64,000 nucleotides of DNA from Planctomycetota bacterium (GTDB taxonomy: Bacteria; Planctomycetota; UBA1135; GCA-002686595), in contig JADYYP010000081.1 in the NCBI GenBank assembly GCA_020853575.1, positions 1-64,000 on the forward strand, read 5' to 3'. Below are positions 18,749 through 27,232 of this stretch, piece by piece. A program made the translations under genes and the position numbers. The stretch's first letter is position 1, and the number at the start of each line of letters is the position of its first letter. Below the pieces are notes generated by a model. The model did not search any database, had not been told where the DNA came from, and worked only from the letters and a program-made list of their open reading frames with translations.

Positions 18749-20956
18749 GTGAGTTGGTTGTTCTTGGGGCTCTTGATCGCAGCGCTCTCGCTCGCAGTCT
18801 TCGCGCGGCGCCGCGACCTCGTGGCCATGTCGCACTCGCTCGACGAGCGCAAGACGGCGAAAGCGCGGGGCAGCGACAAAGCGCGCCTGCAGTTCCCACA
18901 CGTCGACCTCTCGCGCTGCATCGGGTGCGGCCTGTGCGTGACGGCTTGCCCCGAGGAGGGCGTGCTCGAGATCATCCACGGCCAAGCGTTGGTCGTGCAC
19001 GGCGCGCGCTGCGTCGGCCACGGGCGCTGCGCCGACGCCTGCCCAGTCGGTGGGATCGCGCTGACGCTGGGAGACATGGCGGAGCGCAAGGACATCCCGG
19101 CCCTGACCGACTCGCTCGAGTCCGCGACTCAGCCCGGACTGTTCCTGGCCGGCGAAGTGACCGGCTATGCCCTGGTGCGCACGGCGATCTCCCACGGTTC
19201 CGCCGTGGCCGAGGAGGTCGCGGCGCGCGCGCGGCGCGCGGGTCCGTTGCCCGCCGGCGCCCACGACTTGGTGGTGGTCGGTGCCGGACCCGCAGGGTTG
19301 GCCTGCGCACTGCAGGCGCGGCTGGCGCAGTTGAAGTTCGTCGTGCTCGAACAGGACACGCTCGGTGGCACGGTCGCGAAGTACCCGCGGCGCAAGCTGG
19401 TGATGACGCAGCCGGTCGACCTGCCGGGCTACGGACGGCTCGACCGCGAGAGCTATTCGAAGGAGGAGCTGATCGAGGTCTGGCAAAACGTGGTCGAGAT
19501 GCTCGAGCTGCCGATCCTGACCGGCGAAGTGTTCGCGATCGTCGAGCGCGACGCCGATGGGCTGTTCACCGTGCGCACCAACCGCGGGGAGTTCCGCGCG
19601 CGCAATGTGTGCCTCGCGCTCGGGCGCCGTGGGACCCCCAACAAGCTCAACGTGCCGGGCGAGGAGCGCTCCAAGGTGGCCTACTCGCTGTTGGACGCGC
19701 AGTCGTTCCGCGATCGACACGTCCTGGTCGTGGGCGGGGGCGACAGCGCGGTCGAGGCGGCGCTGGGACTTGCGGAGCAGCCGGGCAACCGCGTCACGAT
19801 CTCCTACCGCCGCGAGGCGTTCTTCCGCCTGAAGGCGCGCAACGAGTCGCGCCTGCGCGACGCGCTCGAGAGCGGGCGCATGACCGCGTTGCTTTCGAGC
19901 GAGGTGCTCGAAATCGGCGAGCAGCACGTCGATCTCGTCACGCGCAACGGCGCCAACGAGCAAGCCGTGCGCATCGAGAACGACGACGTGCTCGTGCTGG
20001 CCGGCGGCATGCCGCCCTACCAACTGCTCGAGAAGAGCGGGATCTCGTTCGATCCTGCCTTGCGCAAGAAGGTCGAGCCCATCGCCGATGCGGGCACCGG
20101 CCTCACGCAAGCGTTGTTGGTGGCGCTCGGATTCGCGCTGGCGATCGGCGCCTGGATCCTGATCGAACGCGACTACTACGGGCTGGCGCTGCACGAGCGC
20201 GCGCGGGCCGACGAGCACGACTGGTTGCGGCCGGCGGGTACGCTCGGTCTGGCCTGCGGCATCGCGGCCGTGGCGATGGTGGCGTGGAATCTGTTGTACC
20301 TAGCGCGCCGCGCCGAGCTGCTGCGCCTGCGGCTGTTCAGCTTGCAGCGCTGGATGACCTCGCACGTCGTCACTGGGATCCTGGCGCTGTTGTTCGCCTT
20401 GGTGCACGCGGCGATGGCTCCGCGCGCGACACTCGGAGGACACGCGCTCGTCGCGCTGGTGGTGTTGGTCGTCTCGGGAGCGATCGGGCGCTACTTCTAT
20501 GCATTCGTGCCGCGGGCGGCCAATGGACGTGAGCTGGCGCTCGAGGAGGTGCACTCGCGCATCGCGGCCCTGGCCGGCGAGTGGGACCGCGGCAATCGAG
20601 ATTTCGGCGAGCGCGTGCGGCGCCGGGTGCAGGATCTCGTCGCTTCCGCCCACTGGCGCGGCTCGTTCACGCGGCGCGTGCGCGCTCTGCTCTCCAGTCA
20701 GCGCGAGTTGCGCCGCACGCTGCGCGAGCTGGAGCACGAAGGGCGTGACGAAGGCGTTTCGAGCTCGCAGATGCTCGAGATCCTGGCCCTGGCGCGCGAT
20801 GCGCACCGGGCTTCGGTCGCGGCCTCGCACTTCGAGGACTTGCGCGCTCTGATGTCGACCTGGCGCTACGTCCACCGCTGGGTGGCGCTCTACATGGTGC
20901 TGATCGTCGCGGTCCACGTGGTCGTCGCGCTGCGGTACGCGAGGTGGGGGAGTTGA
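18749..20956 (+). CDS. Ferredoxin-FAD oxidoreductase fused to a diheme-b-like membrane domain
   Basis: A 735-residue fusion and first gene of the cytochrome operon. Order: N-terminal membrane helix (1-19); two ferredoxin motifs, CxxCxxCxxxCP at 57-68 and CxxHxxCxxxCP at 88-99, the second with His in place of one Cys; GLFLAGEVTG at 130-139, which resembles the end motif of FAD/NAD oxidoreductases; FAD-binding VGAGPAG at 177-183; NAD(P)-binding VVGGGDSA at 327-334. About five membrane helices follow (near 453, 496, 536, 564 and 710). Two helices carry His-X13-His pairs (H539/H553 and H709/H723), the spacing of bis-His heme b. No CxxC redox disulfide of thioredoxin reductase is seen. Likely role: moving electrons between NAD(P)H or ferredoxin and the membrane or periplasm; direction unknown. 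The start is GTG. Confidence 0.85.
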   Translation: MSWLFLGLLIAALSLAVFARRRDLVAMSHSLDERKTAKARGSDKARLQFPHVDLSRCIGCGLCVTACPEEGVLEIIHGQALVVHGARCVGHGRCADACPVGGIALTLGDMAERKDIPALTDSLESATQPGLFLAGEVTGYALVRTAISHGSAVAEEVAARARRAGPLPAGAHDLVVVGAGPAGLACALQARLAQLKFVVLEQDTLGGTVAKYPRRKLVMTQPVDLPGYGRLDRESYSKEELIEVWQNVVEMLELPILTGEVFAIVERDADGLFTVRTNRGEFRARNVCLALGRRGTPNKLNVPGEERSKVAYSLLDAQSFRDRHVLVVGGGDSAVEAALGLAEQPGNRVTISYRREAFFRLKARNESRLRDALESGRMTALLSSEVLEIGEQHVDLVTRNGANEQAVRIENDDVLVLAGGMPPYQLLEKSGISFDPALRKKVEPIADAGTGLTQALLVALGFALAIGAWILIERDYYGLALHERARADEHDWLRPAGTLGLACGIAAVAMVAWNLLYLARRAELLRLRLFSLQRWMTSHVVTGILALLFALVHAAMAPRATLGGHALVALVVLVVSGAIGRYFYAFVPRAANGRELALEEVHSRIAALAGEWDRGNRDFGERVRRRVQDLVASAHWRGSFTRRVRALLSSQRELRRTLRELEHEGRDEGVSSSQMLEILALARDAHRASVAASHFEDLRALMSTWRYVHRWVALYMVLIVAVHVVVALRYARWGS

Positions 20957-23304
20957 TGCGCTTGCGCGACCCGAAGTTGTGGTTGGCGCTGGTGTCGCTC
21001 GCCGCGGTCGTGGTGCTCGTGACGTTCGAGTCGCAGAGCACTTCGCCCGGACCGCTGACGGCGACGCACGCGCAAGACGTCGAGCTCGAGGGCTCGAGCG
21101 GCTGCGACCGCTGCCACGGCTCGGGAGAGGGCTCGATGGCGCAGGCCTGCGCCACCTGCCACGAGGAGATCGGCCAGCAGTTGGCGCGCAAGCAGGGCTT
21201 CCACGGCGCGCTGCGCGGTGTTGACGCATCTGCCTGCGGTCCGTGCCACCTCGAGCACCACGGGGACGATGTCGCGCTAGTCGACCAGCACGCCTTCGCC
21301 AAGGCAGGCGTGGCCGCGCTCGAGGAATTTCGCCACGACTTCACGGCCTACCACCTCACCGGAGTGCACGCCTCGTTGGCCTGCGAGAAGTGCCACCCCA
21401 AGGCGCGCGCCGCGGTCCTGGCCAAGGGCGAGCAGCGCTTCCTCGGGCTCGCGCAGGCCTGCACCGCGTGTCACGCCGATCCGCACGAGGGGCGCTTCGT
21501 CGCCAGCTGCGAGTCGTGTCACGGTCAGGAGCATCCGTGGAAGGAACTCGCGAACTTCGTGCACACCTCCGAGCTGCCGCTGACCGGAGGGCACGCACGG
21601 ATCGAGTGCGCGCGCTGCCACGAGAAGGGCACGCCACACTCGGTCGAAGCCCTCGGCGGCGCCGCTCCCAAGCCTGTGGCGCGTGCCTGCCAGGACTGCC
21701 ACGAGTCGCCGCACGCCGCACGCTTCGTGCTCGCGGTCGCCCGCGAGCTCGAGCTCGAGTCCAAGGCCTCGTGCGTCGCGTGCCACGCTCCGCAGCAGAC
21801 GACCTTCAAGGTCCCCGGCAGCGCGATGACACCGAGCCTGCACGCGGCGACCGGATTCGCGCTCGACAAGCCGCACGATGCCGTGGCCTGTGAGCGCTGC
21901 CACGCGAGCTACGGCACCGATCAAGCATTCGCCGAGCGCTATCCAGGGCGCGACGCGCGTGACTGTGGCGCGTGCCACGCCGACCCACACGCGGGTCAGT
22001 TCGTCGCCGACGGTGGTGTTCCGGTGGCGTGCATCCAGTGCCACGCGCGCGAGGCCTTCGAGCCGCACGCGTTCGACGTGGCCGCGCACGCGCGAACCGC
22101 GTTCCCGCTCGACGGATCGCACGTGCGCGTCGAATGCGATGCGTGCCACGTGAAGCAAGGCACTGCACCGCGCACGTTCCGCGGCACGCCAGCGCGCTGC
22201 GAGCAGTGCCACGCCGACGTGCACTCGCGCCTGTTCGACACGCCGATGGGCGCGCTGGCACTGCGCGACGACAGCCGCGGCAGTTGTGCGATCTGCCACG
22301 GCACGACGCGTTTCTCGGACACGCGCGACACGTTCGGCGCTCCCGAGCATGCGCAGTCCACGGGCTTCGTGCTGCGCGCCGCGCACGAGCGCGCCCAGTG
22401 CGAGGCGTGTCACACGCGCGCCGCGGAGCCGGACTCGCAGGGTCGCCGTTTCGGTCGCGTGGCCGAGCTCTTCGGAACTCCCGTGACCGAGTGCGCGACG
22501 TGCCACGAGGACGTGCACCGCGGTGCGTTCGAGCGCAGCGAGCTGCGGCGGGTGGTCGACGGACGCGCGACTTGTGGCCGGTGCCACTCGGAGGAGCGCT
22601 TCAAGGAGCTTCCGCTGGGCTTCGACCACGGCGTCTGGACTGGCTTCGCGCTCGACGGAGCGCATCAGCGCGCCGAATGCGCCACGTGCCACGGGCGCGC
22701 ACCGGAGCTGTCCGCTCCGCGCCGCGAGTTGGGCTTCGTCGGCGACAAGTTCCCGGGTCCGAGCGAGCGCTGTGCGACGTGTCACGCGGACGCGCACCGC
22801 GGTGCGTTCGACGCCGCGCACCTTCCCGCGCAGGTTTCCGGCGCCGCGAGTTGCGCGCGCTGCCACTCGACGGAGTCGTTCGCCGCGAGCGCACGCGAGA
22901 GCTTCGATCACGCGCAGTGGACGAAGTACCCCTTGGAGGGCCGCCATGCTCGCGCTGCCTGCGAAGCCTGTCACCTGCCGCTCGCCGAGCCCGACGAGCT
23001 CGGGCGGCGCTTCGGCCGTGCCAGTGGCTCGACGTGCGCGGACTGCCACGCCGATCCGCACGCCGCGCAGTTCAGCGATCGAGCCTGCGAGAGTTGTCAC
23101 GCGTCTTCGAAGTCGTTCGGCGATTTGCGCTTCGACCACACCCGCGACTCGCGCTTCCCGCTCGACGAGCGTCACGCGCATCTCGAATGCGCCGTGTGCC
23201 ATCAACCTTGGCCACTGGCCGATGGTCGGCGTGTCGTGCGCTACAAGCCGCTGGGCCTGACGTGCGTCGAGTGCCATGGTTTCGGCAAGGGGGGTGGACG
23301 TTGA
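20956..23304 (+). CDS. 26-heme cytochrome c, membrane-anchored or periplasmic
   Basis: A 782-residue protein with one N-terminal hydrophobic segment (about 8-25) and 26 CxxCH heme c motifs counted across the whole length, one per 30 residues on average. Many hemes sit in a repeated setting, FDHxxW...L.G.H....C..CH, which is shared with the second cytochrome of the operon. The segment may be a signal peptide or an inner-membrane anchor. Position and size suit a periplasmic wire like MtrA, but with far more hemes than MtrA's ten. Start: the ATG at 20956 overlaps the previous stop in TGATG; an in-frame GTG at 20944 is less likely. The gene ends in TTGA with the barrel gene. Confidence 0.92.
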   Translation: MRLRDPKLWLALVSLAAVVVLVTFESQSTSPGPLTATHAQDVELEGSSGCDRCHGSGEGSMAQACATCHEEIGQQLARKQGFHGALRGVDASACGPCHLEHHGDDVALVDQHAFAKAGVAALEEFRHDFTAYHLTGVHASLACEKCHPKARAAVLAKGEQRFLGLAQACTACHADPHEGRFVASCESCHGQEHPWKELANFVHTSELPLTGGHARIECARCHEKGTPHSVEALGGAAPKPVARACQDCHESPHAARFVLAVARELELESKASCVACHAPQQTTFKVPGSAMTPSLHAATGFALDKPHDAVACERCHASYGTDQAFAERYPGRDARDCGACHADPHAGQFVADGGVPVACIQCHAREAFEPHAFDVAAHARTAFPLDGSHVRVECDACHVKQGTAPRTFRGTPARCEQCHADVHSRLFDTPMGALALRDDSRGSCAICHGTTRFSDTRDTFGAPEHAQSTGFVLRAAHERAQCEACHTRAAEPDSQGRRFGRVAELFGTPVTECATCHEDVHRGAFERSELRRVVDGRATCGRCHSEERFKELPLGFDHGVWTGFALDGAHQRAECATCHGRAPELSAPRRELGFVGDKFPGPSERCATCHADAHRGAFDAAHLPAQVSGAASCARCHSTESFAASARESFDHAQWTKYPLEGRHARAACEACHLPLAEPDELGRRFGRASGSTCADCHADPHAAQFSDRACESCHASSKSFGDLRFDHTRDSRFPLDERHAHLECAVCHQPWPLADGRRVVRYKPLGLTCVECHGFGKGGGR

Positions 23305-24932
23305 GGTTCGCGCTCTCGACCTTGATCGTGCTCGCGATTCCGACCCTGGCGCGCGCACAGGAATTGGCGCAGCGCCGCGTCGAGGGCCGCGTCACCGTCG
23401 TCGCCGGCGGCCTGGTGTATCTCGACATCGGAAGCGATGCGGGCCTCGAGCCGGGCGACCGTGGGCGCATCTTCCCGACCTCGGGGGGCGGGATCGAGAT
23501 CACGGTGCGCAGCGTGTCGCGCCAGAGTGCGAGCTGCGAGTTCGTCGCCGCTCCCGAGCCGGTCGACAGCGGCGCGCTCGTCGAAGTGCTGGTCCCCATT
23601 TCGCGCGCGGGCTCGACGCAGACGCCCGAGCACCCGCCGTGGTCGCAGCCGACGGCCGGCTGGGACCCGAGCGCTCCACTGCTCGCCCCCGCCAAGGTGC
23701 CGACGCCCGCGGAGCGCGCCACGGACTTGTCGGGACGCTGGTACGCGGGACTGCAGAGCACCTTCGATCACCAGGGCGACGAGCAGCGCTACTTGCTCGG
23801 ACGCACAGGGCTCGACGCGACACTCGAGAACGCCTTCGGAGACGGCGACGTGCTGCGTTTCGACGGCGAGTTCTACTACCGCAGGTCCGACGACTCGATC
23901 GGCGACAGCGAGAGCACGCGGCGCACGCGCATCGATCGTTTGTCGTGGCGCTTGGGCGACTGGCGCACGAATCCGCAGCGCATCGAGGTCGGACGCTTCC
24001 TGCACTCCGAGTTCTCGCAGCTCGGCATCCTCGACGGCGTCGAGTACGTGCGTCGCACCGCGGGTGGTGACCGCTACGGTGCGAGCTTGGGTCTGTTGCC
24101 GTCGTGGAGCGACGACTTGCAGACCGGCGACGACGTCGAGACCGCGCTGTTCTATCGCATGTACGCCGGAGACCAGGGCCAGCTCTCGCTCGGCGCGGCG
24201 CTGCAGAAGACTTGGCACAAGGGCGCGTCCGACCGCGACGCGTTGCTCGGCGACCTGTCGTGGCGTCCCAACGACGCGTGGTGGATCTCGACCTCGGTGT
24301 GGTTCGACTACTACGGCTCGCACGACCAACCCAAGTCGAGCGGGGTCGAGTTGACCGAGCTGTTCGCCAACGCGATGTGGCGCCCCTCGAGCGCATGGGG
24401 GATGGGCGCGTCCTTCGCCCACGTGCGCTGGCCGGTGCTCGAGCGCCACGAGCTGCCACAAGCGACGCTCGAAACTCTGGCCGATGGAGTGGTCGACCGA
24501 GCATCGCTCAACTCCTGGCACGACTTGACCGACAGCGTGCGGCTCTCGCTGCGCGCCGATGCCTGGGAGAGTCAGGACGACTCGGGCGGCGGCGCCGAGG
24601 CGCGTTTGGGTCGACGCGACTGGCTCTGGGAGCAAGGTGAGGTCGCGGCCGCGGTGTTCGGCAACCGCGGCGAGTACAGCGACGTCACCGGCCTGCGGCT
24701 CAGCGCCAGCCGCTGGTCGAGCGCGGGCTCGTGGAGCTTGTGGTACGAGATCGCCGAGCTCGCCCAGGACGACTTCGGCGGCGACGTCGAGAATCTCACG
24801 CAGCAGGTGCTGCGCGGCAACTGGGACCTCTCGATCGGCAAGTGGTGGTCGCTCGGTCTCTTCGGCGAGACCTACTTCGGCGACGAGCAAGACTCTCAGA
24901 CGCTGGGTTTCCAACTGCAACGAAGGTTCTAG
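23301..24932 (+). CDS. Outer-membrane beta-barrel (porin-like) of the cytochrome operon
   Basis: A 543-residue exported protein. A TTG at 23301, overlapping the cytochrome stop as TTGA, gives a textbook signal peptide (MRFALSTLIVLAIPTLARAQ). Residues 25-95 form a small beta domain with LVYLDIGSDAGLEPGDRGR, like the SH3-type domains of some envelope proteins. A Pro-rich linker follows, and from about 145 to the last residue, F543, come alternating polar/aromatic strands typical of a barrel of roughly 20 or more strands, with a terminal phenylalanine as outer-membrane proteins usually have. Lying between two multiheme cytochromes, it is the likely counterpart of MtrB/PioB, the sleeve that holds a heme wire through the outer membrane. 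Sequence similarity to those was not tested. Confidence 0.8.
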   Translation: MRFALSTLIVLAIPTLARAQELAQRRVEGRVTVVAGGLVYLDIGSDAGLEPGDRGRIFPTSGGGIEITVRSVSRQSASCEFVAAPEPVDSGALVEVLVPISRAGSTQTPEHPPWSQPTAGWDPSAPLLAPAKVPTPAERATDLSGRWYAGLQSTFDHQGDEQRYLLGRTGLDATLENAFGDGDVLRFDGEFYYRRSDDSIGDSESTRRTRIDRLSWRLGDWRTNPQRIEVGRFLHSEFSQLGILDGVEYVRRTAGGDRYGASLGLLPSWSDDLQTGDDVETALFYRMYAGDQGQLSLGAALQKTWHKGASDRDALLGDLSWRPNDAWWISTSVWFDYYGSHDQPKSSGVELTELFANAMWRPSSAWGMGASFAHVRWPVLERHELPQATLETLADGVVDRASLNSWHDLTDSVRLSLRADAWESQDDSGGGAEARLGRRDWLWEQGEVAAAVFGNRGEYSDVTGLRLSASRWSSAGSWSLWYEIAELAQDDFGGDVENLTQQVLRGNWDLSIGKWWSLGLFGETYFGDEQDSQTLGFQLQRRF

Positions 24933-24934
24933 CC

Positions 24935-27094
24935 ATGCAAGCGCTGCACACTCGTCGATCGGCTCTGAACGGCGCGGGCCTCGTGCTCGGCTGCTTGCTC
25001 GTATTCGTGCTGTCGTGTGTCGTCTCGAGCCGCGAGGGCACCGCGGTGCACGAGTGGTGGAGCGGACGCGGACCGGTCGTGCCGCACGACTCGTTCCCCG
25101 CGGATTGCTCGCTGTGCCACGAAGGTCGCGGTTGGGATGCGATCCGCGCCGACTTCAGCTTCGACCACGCGAAAGAGACGGGCGTCGCGCTGCAGGGCGC
25201 GCACGCGGCGGCGGAGTGTCTGCGCTGTCACAACGACCGCGGGCCGGTGGCGGTGTTCGCGGCGCGCGGCTGCGCGGGTTGCCACGAGGATCCGCACCGC
25301 ACGCAGATGGGAGCGGATTGCTCTGTTTGCCACGAGCAGGGTTCGTGGCGTCCCAACGAAGTGCTGGCCACGCACGCCCGCACGCGTTTCCCGCTGATCG
25401 GCGCGCATGCGGTCGCGGCCTGTTGGCGCTGCCACCCCGGCGCGCAGTCGGGCAACTTCGCGCGCGTCGACACCGCTTGCGAGGCGTGCCACGAGCCTGG
25501 AACGAACCCCGATCACCGCGCGCAGCTGCCGCCCTGGACGAGTGACTGCCAGCGCTGCCACGTGCCCACCGCGTGGGGCGGCTCGGCCTTCAACCACTCG
25601 TCTTGGCCACTGACCGGCCAGCACGCCGAGGCGAGCTGCACGCAGTGCCACACCGCCGGGCAGTTCGCGGGCACGCCGCGCGACTGTTTCGACTGTCACG
25701 CCAGCGACTTCAGCGCCGCCAATGACCCCAACCACGTCGCCGCGGGCTTCTCGCAGGCCTGTCGCTCGTGCCACTCGACGCAATCCTGGCAGGGTGCGAA
25801 CTACAACCACGCGCATTGGCCACTGACCGGCCAGCACTCGGGCCTCGATTGCCAGCAGTGCCACTCCGCTGGCGTGTACACGGGCCAGCCCGCGCAGTGC
25901 GTCGCGTGCCACCTGGCCGACTACCAAGGCACGACCGATCCCGACCACGTGGCCAACAACGTCTCGCAGTCCTGCGAGAACTGCCATTCGACCAGCGGCT
26001 GGGACGACGCCGCCTTCGATCACGCGGGGATCACCAACAACTGCGTGAGTTGCCACTTGCCCGACTACCAGGGCACGACCTCGCCCAACCACGCGCAGTT
26101 GGGCTACCCGCAAACATGCGAGCAGTGCCACAACACGCTTTCGTGGGACGCTTCGACGTTCGATCACTCCGGGATCTCGAACAGCTGCGTGCAGTGCCAC
26201 CTGACCGACTGGCAGGGTTCGACGCACCCCAACCACGTGCAACTCGGGCTCTCGCAGACCTGCGAGGCGTGTCACACGTCGACGAACTGGTTGGTGTCGA
26301 ACTTCGACCACAGTGGCGTCACGACCAACTGCGTCGCCTGCCATCTCGCCGACTACCAGGCCACGACGCAGCCGGGCCACGCGCAACTCGGGCTCTCGCA
26401 GACCTGCGAGTCCTGCCATGGCACGAACAACTGGGACGTCACGAACTTCAACCACGCCGGCATCACCAGCAACTGCGTGCAATGCCACTTGGCCGACTAT
26501 CAGGCCTCGACCCAGCCCAACCACGTGCAGCTGGGCCTGTCGCAGACGTGCCAGCAATGCCACTCGACGAACGACTGGGTGGTGACCAACTTCAACCACT
26601 CAGGCGTGGTCAACAATTGCGTCGCGTGTCATCTCGCCGACTACCAGGGCGCGACCAATCCCAGCCACACGCAGTACGGGTTCTCCCAGAGTTGCCAGCA
26701 GTGCCACGTGACCAGCACGTGGGACTTGTCGAGCTTCAACCACAGCGGGATCTCGAACAACTGCGCCAATTGCCACCTCGCGGACTACCAGACCTCTCAG
26801 GATCCCAACCACGGAGCTGCGAGCTTCGGGCAGGTCTGCGAGCAGTGCCACACGAGCACGAGCAACTGGCGCAACGAGAACTGGAACCACACCTGGTTCC
26901 CGATCAAGTCGGGCAAGCACAACAACTTCCTGTGCTCCCAGTGCCACCTGACGAACACCAACTACACGACCTTCTCGTGCACGCACTGCCACGAGCACCG
27001 GCAGTCCCAGATGAACTCCGAGCACCAGGGCGTGAACGGCTACCAATGGGTCTCGGCAGCTTGTTACCAGTGCCACCCCGACGGCGACGATTGA
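24935..27094 (+). CDS. 28-heme cytochrome c with 48-residue repeats, putative lipoprotein
   Basis: A 719-residue protein with 28 CxxCH motifs. The N-terminus is hydrophobic (about 11-28) and ends in VLSC, an acceptable but not ideal lipobox with Cys28, so the protein may be a lipid-anchored cytochrome. Residues 1-240 resemble the first cytochrome of the operon (FDH...L.G.H..A.C..CH). From residue 347, six or more copies of a 48-residue unit follow, each with two hemes and the motifs NCVxCHLADYQ and PNHxQLGLSQTC. Asn, Gln, Thr and Ser content is high there, in contrast to the Arg/Ala-rich first cytochrome, suggesting an extracellular surface. By position it would be the outer-surface partner (MtrC/OmcA role). 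It starts 2 bases after the barrel stop. Confidence 0.92.
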   Translation: MQALHTRRSALNGAGLVLGCLLVFVLSCVVSSREGTAVHEWWSGRGPVVPHDSFPADCSLCHEGRGWDAIRADFSFDHAKETGVALQGAHAAAECLRCHNDRGPVAVFAARGCAGCHEDPHRTQMGADCSVCHEQGSWRPNEVLATHARTRFPLIGAHAVAACWRCHPGAQSGNFARVDTACEACHEPGTNPDHRAQLPPWTSDCQRCHVPTAWGGSAFNHSSWPLTGQHAEASCTQCHTAGQFAGTPRDCFDCHASDFSAANDPNHVAAGFSQACRSCHSTQSWQGANYNHAHWPLTGQHSGLDCQQCHSAGVYTGQPAQCVACHLADYQGTTDPDHVANNVSQSCENCHSTSGWDDAAFDHAGITNNCVSCHLPDYQGTTSPNHAQLGYPQTCEQCHNTLSWDASTFDHSGISNSCVQCHLTDWQGSTHPNHVQLGLSQTCEACHTSTNWLVSNFDHSGVTTNCVACHLADYQATTQPGHAQLGLSQTCESCHGTNNWDVTNFNHAGITSNCVQCHLADYQASTQPNHVQLGLSQTCQQCHSTNDWVVTNFNHSGVVNNCVACHLADYQGATNPSHTQYGFSQSCQQCHVTSTWDLSSFNHSGISNNCANCHLADYQTSQDPNHGAASFGQVCEQCHTSTSNWRNENWNHTWFPIKSGKHNNFLCSQCHLTNTNYTTFSCTHCHEHRQSQMNSEHQGVNGYQWVSAACYQCHPDGDD
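25973..26836 (+). repeat. Six tandem 144-bp units coding for di-heme repeats
   Basis: The codon for the first cysteine of the CxxCH motif recurs at exactly 25973, 26117, 26261, 26405, 26549 and 26693, with a seventh, partly diverged copy beginning at 26837. Each 144-base unit codes for 48 residues and two heme sites. There are no insertions or deletions between units, which points to growth by in-register duplication followed by selection to keep heme spacing. Confidence 0.92.
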
Positions 27095-27232
27095 GCCTGC
27101 GACGGCGACGCTGCGACGGAAAAGTGATCGCGTTCAAGCAAGCGCTTGTGCGCCGGGCGGCGCGCGGCTTCCCCTTGCTCGAGCCTCGGCGATCGTCGGC
27201 GCTGCGCGCGCTCGACGACATCCAATCCGACG

